Shown piece by piece: positions 5,692 through 6,784 of a stretch of DNA of 6,784 bases. The DNA comes from Bacillota bacterium. GTDB taxonomy: Bacteria; Bacillota; Clostridia; Peptostreptococcales; Anaerovoracaceae. The notes under the pieces were generated by a model. That model saw only the letters and a list, made by a program, of their open reading frames with translations, was not told where the DNA came from and did no database searches. How positions within the stretch are numbered: the stretch's first letter is position 1; each line of letters begins with the position of its first letter. The stretch lies in the NCBI GenBank assembly GCA_016302925.1, contig JAEDMR010000107.1:1-6784 (forward strand), written 5' to 3'. Position numbers and translations under genes: made by a program.

Positions 5692-6202
5692 CCATGAGAA
5701 TGGCAATGACGGTCTTGGCATCTTCGATTCTGCCATCCATGGCCATACGGTACAGCGTATCCACATCCATTTCTTCCAGATCAATGGCTTCATTTTCATC
5801 AAAGCAGGTTTCTCCCGGTGTCAGTTCTGTACACAGGTACAGATACAGCATTTCTTCCGAATATCCCACCGACGGATAAAACCTGGTCAGAAACTTCACC
5901 TTTCCGGCGGTATAGCCGGTTTCCTCTCTCAGCTCACGAACTGCAGCATCCATAGGATCTTCACCCGGATCGATCTTCCCTGCGGGAACCTCCAGCATGA
6001 CTCTTTCTGCCGGTTTCCGGTACTGCCGGACCATCACCATCTTTCCCTCCGGTGTCAGTGCAGCCAGAACCGCACCGCCGTTATGTTCCACAATCTCACG
6101 GTAGGAAGTTCCGTGTTCCACCGTCACCTTGTCCTTTCGAAGGTTGATAATGGCTCCTTCGTAAATTCGTTCGCTGTTCAGCGTCTTTTCTTCAAATGTC
6201 AT
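5648..6202 (-). CDS. nudF: ADP-ribose pyrophosphatase, Nudix family
   Basis: Cytoplasmic hydrolase expected to split ADP-ribose into AMP and ribose 5-phosphate. 184 residues from the chosen start, usual for NudF. The Nudix box is complete: G75, E81, then REL-REE-TG-Y (89-97), matching GX5EX7REUXEEXGU. FYPSVGYSEEMLYLYL (108-123), with the proline about 14 residues past the box, is typical of the ADP-ribose subgroup. The ATG at 6202 has AAGGAGG 8 nt upstream; the longer frame to 6256 runs into spoVS and lacks support. It lies 37 nt downstream of spoVS on the same strand and could be co-transcribed, but a promoter of its own is probable. Its last 44 bp are shared antisense with spoIIM. Confidence 0.95.
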   Translation of the reverse strand: MTFEEKTLNSERIYEGAIINLRKDKVTVEHGTSYREIVEHNGGAVLAALTPEGKMVMVRQYRKPAERVMLEVPAGKIDPGEDPMDAAVRELREETGYTAGKVKFLTRFYPSVGYSEEMLYLYLCTELTPGETCFDENEAIDLEEMDVDTLYRMAMDGRIEDAKTVIAILMVRSLLAEGLPEAGR

Positions 6203-6227
6203 ACTTCCGGCCTCCTTGTCCAGAAGT

Positions 6228-6256
6228 ATTGTATCACAGTTATCTCGGTTCGACAA
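6228..6256 (-). promoter_or_regulatory. Candidate nudF promoter with overlapping TGTCGAA
   Basis: Minus strand TTGTCG (6256-6251), 17-bp spacer, TGA-TACAAT with hexamer 6233-6228 and the TG of an extended -10. The -35 lies in the last codons of spoVS. The same bases read TTGTCGAA, containing the Spo0A core box (6255-6249), in the -35-overlapping position used at some Spo0A-activated promoters. The box also encodes the Val-Glu of the conserved SpoVS end IVEPR, so it may be chance. Confidence 0.45.
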
Positions 6257-6500
6257 TGAGTTTCATGGCGGTTCGTTCCTCCCCATCGATGTCGATATCG
6301 GTAAATGCCGGGATACACACCAGATCCACACCGCTTGGTGCCACAAATCCACGTGCAATGGCCACCGATTTGACTGCCTGATTCAGAGCGCCTGCTCCAA
6401 TCGCCTGAATTTCCGCACCGCCTTTCTCTCTGAGTACGCCTGCCAGTGCGCCTGCCACAGAATTGGGATTGGATTTCGCAGATACTTTCAAAATTTCCAT
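6240..6500 (-). CDS. spoVS: Stage V sporulation protein S
   Basis: 86 residues, the exact standard length, and instantly recognisable: MEILKVSAKS at the start, NSVAGALAGVLREKG, EIQAIGAGALNQAVKSVAIARG (30-51) and the end DGEERTAMKLIVEPR. SpoVS proteins adopt an Alba-like fold and are presumed nucleic-acid binding; in B. subtilis the gene is sigma-H dependent and needed for coat assembly and late sporulation. Homologues also occur in non-sporulating bacteria, so the gene alone does not prove sporulation. The ATG has AGGAGG 7 nt upstream. Upstream neighbours lie outside the window; nudF follows after 37 nt with no terminator between. Confidence 0.98.
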   Translation of the reverse strand: MEILKVSAKSNPNSVAGALAGVLREKGGAEIQAIGAGALNQAVKSVAIARGFVAPSGVDLVCIPAFTDIDIDGEERTAMKLIVEPR

Positions 6501-6546
6501 TGTGATTCCTCCTGTTACAATGAGTTAATTTTTATTGAATACACTG

Positions 6547-6567
6547 ACGAAACGCATGTCGCTTCGC
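6547..6567 (-). promoter_or_regulatory. Hairpin in the spoVS 5' leader
   Basis: GCGAAGCG (6567-6560) pairs with CGTTTCGT (6554-6547) around a 5-nt loop; eight pairs, two of them G-U. It lies almost at the predicted 5' end of the mRNA made from the -10 at 6576-6581, so it may protect the transcript end. No ligand-binding domain is recognisable. Confidence 0.4.
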
Positions 6568-6575
6568 CTTCTTCT

Positions 6576-6581
6576 ATTATA
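6576..6581 (-). promoter_or_regulatory. Probable -10 box of spoVS
   Basis: A perfect TATAAT (6581-6576), giving a leader of about 69 nt. At 16-18 bp upstream there is no recognisable -35 (CACCAT at 17). A consensus -10 without a -35 suggests dependence on an activator, such as one bound to the TGTCGAA at 6623-6629. Confidence 0.45.
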
Positions 6582-6622
6582 AAGGGAATTTATAGTAAAT
6601 GGTGGAAAAAATTCCGCTAAGA

Positions 6623-6629
6623 TTCGACA
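6623..6629 (-). promoter_or_regulatory. Candidate Spo0A box upstream of spoVS
   Basis: Exact TGTCGAA in the spoVS upstream region, about 55-60 bp before the predicted transcription start. The same bases, read GTCGAAT, also resemble a sigma-H -10 (RNNGAAT), with a poor -35 match GTTCGAAAA 12 bp upstream. Either reading suits a sporulation gene, and the sequence cannot decide between them. Confidence 0.4.
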
Positions 6630-6657
6630 GGAAACGATAGTTTTCGAACTTTTTTAA

Positions 6658-6679
6658 TTTTTTTCACATTTTTTTCACA
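6658..6679. repeat. Perfect 11-bp tandem duplication
   Basis: On the plus strand TTTTTTTCACA occurs twice in direct succession (6658-6668 and 6669-6679). It lies about 160 bp upstream of spoVS in a very AT-rich stretch. It could be a slippage product, or paired protein sites at one-turn spacing. Confidence 0.6.
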
Positions 6680-6711
6680 AAAACACTTGCATTTCTCCAC
6701 GAAATTCAGTA

Positions 6712-6743
6712 GAATAAAACCGTGGTTATCCCCCCTGATAACC
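6712..6743 (-). terminator. Candidate terminator of the gene upstream of spoVS
   Basis: A perfect 7-bp stem GGTTATC (6743-6737) with GATAACC (6730-6724) and loop AGGGGG, followed by ACGGTTTTATT. The U-tract is displaced and interrupted, so this may be a weak terminator or instead a protein-binding inverted repeat. No gene is visible between here and the window end. Confidence 0.4.
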
Positions 6744-6784
6744 TCATAATCTCAAATCCAAAATACCCCTTTTGAACAAAGTAG

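Noticed and set aside
1..6784. CRISPR array, toxin-antitoxin, prophage, insertion sequence or other mobile/defence system
   Set aside because: No spaced repeats, no terminal inverted repeats, no target duplications and no such genes; XerD is a housekeeping-type recombinase in its expected neighbourhood.

Overview
This window looks like the chromosome of a Clostridia-type Bacillota (endospore former, or descended from one). The evidence is a SpoVS of the standard 86-residue form, a SpoIIM-type five-helix membrane protein, an rplS-rbgA-rnhB cluster as in Bacillus subtilis, strong GGAGG-type ribosome binding sites throughout, and an exact match to the CodY box. Base composition is moderate rather than very AT-rich. 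I cannot fix the genus.

Reading along the minus strand, which carries all but one gene: (1) spoVS and nudF lie 37 nt apart at the right end. (2) spoIIM is the only plus-strand gene; its 3' end overlaps that of nudF by 44 bp. (3) xerD diverges from spoIIM. The set nudF/spoIIM/xerD also occurs as neighbours in B. subtilis, but here spoIIM is flipped. (4) rplS has its own strong promoter, a structured 5' leader and an intrinsic terminator behind it, followed by rbgA and rnhB, which overlap by 4 nt (ATGA), and then a second terminator. (5) At the left end a sodium:solute symporter is driven by a near-consensus sigma-A promoter with a perfect CodY box 3 bp upstream of its -35.

Functionally there are three blocks: sporulation and chromosome maintenance with a housekeeping Nudix enzyme (spoVS, nudF, spoIIM, xerD); 50S ribosome assembly and RNA/DNA hybrid repair (rplS, rbgA, rnhB); and nutrient uptake probably tied to CodY (the symporter).

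The gene content is ordinary. The interesting signals are regulatory or at residue level: the exact CodY box; a XerD homologue that lacks two of the six canonical catalytic residues; exact TGTCGAA (Spo0A-box) 7-mers upstream of spoVS, between xerD and spoIIM, and over the probable nudF -35; a terminator inside the rplS-rbgA cluster; and a possible anti-Shine-Dalgarno element in the rplS leader. I found no CRISPR array, insertion sequence, tRNA/rRNA gene or cryptic defence system.
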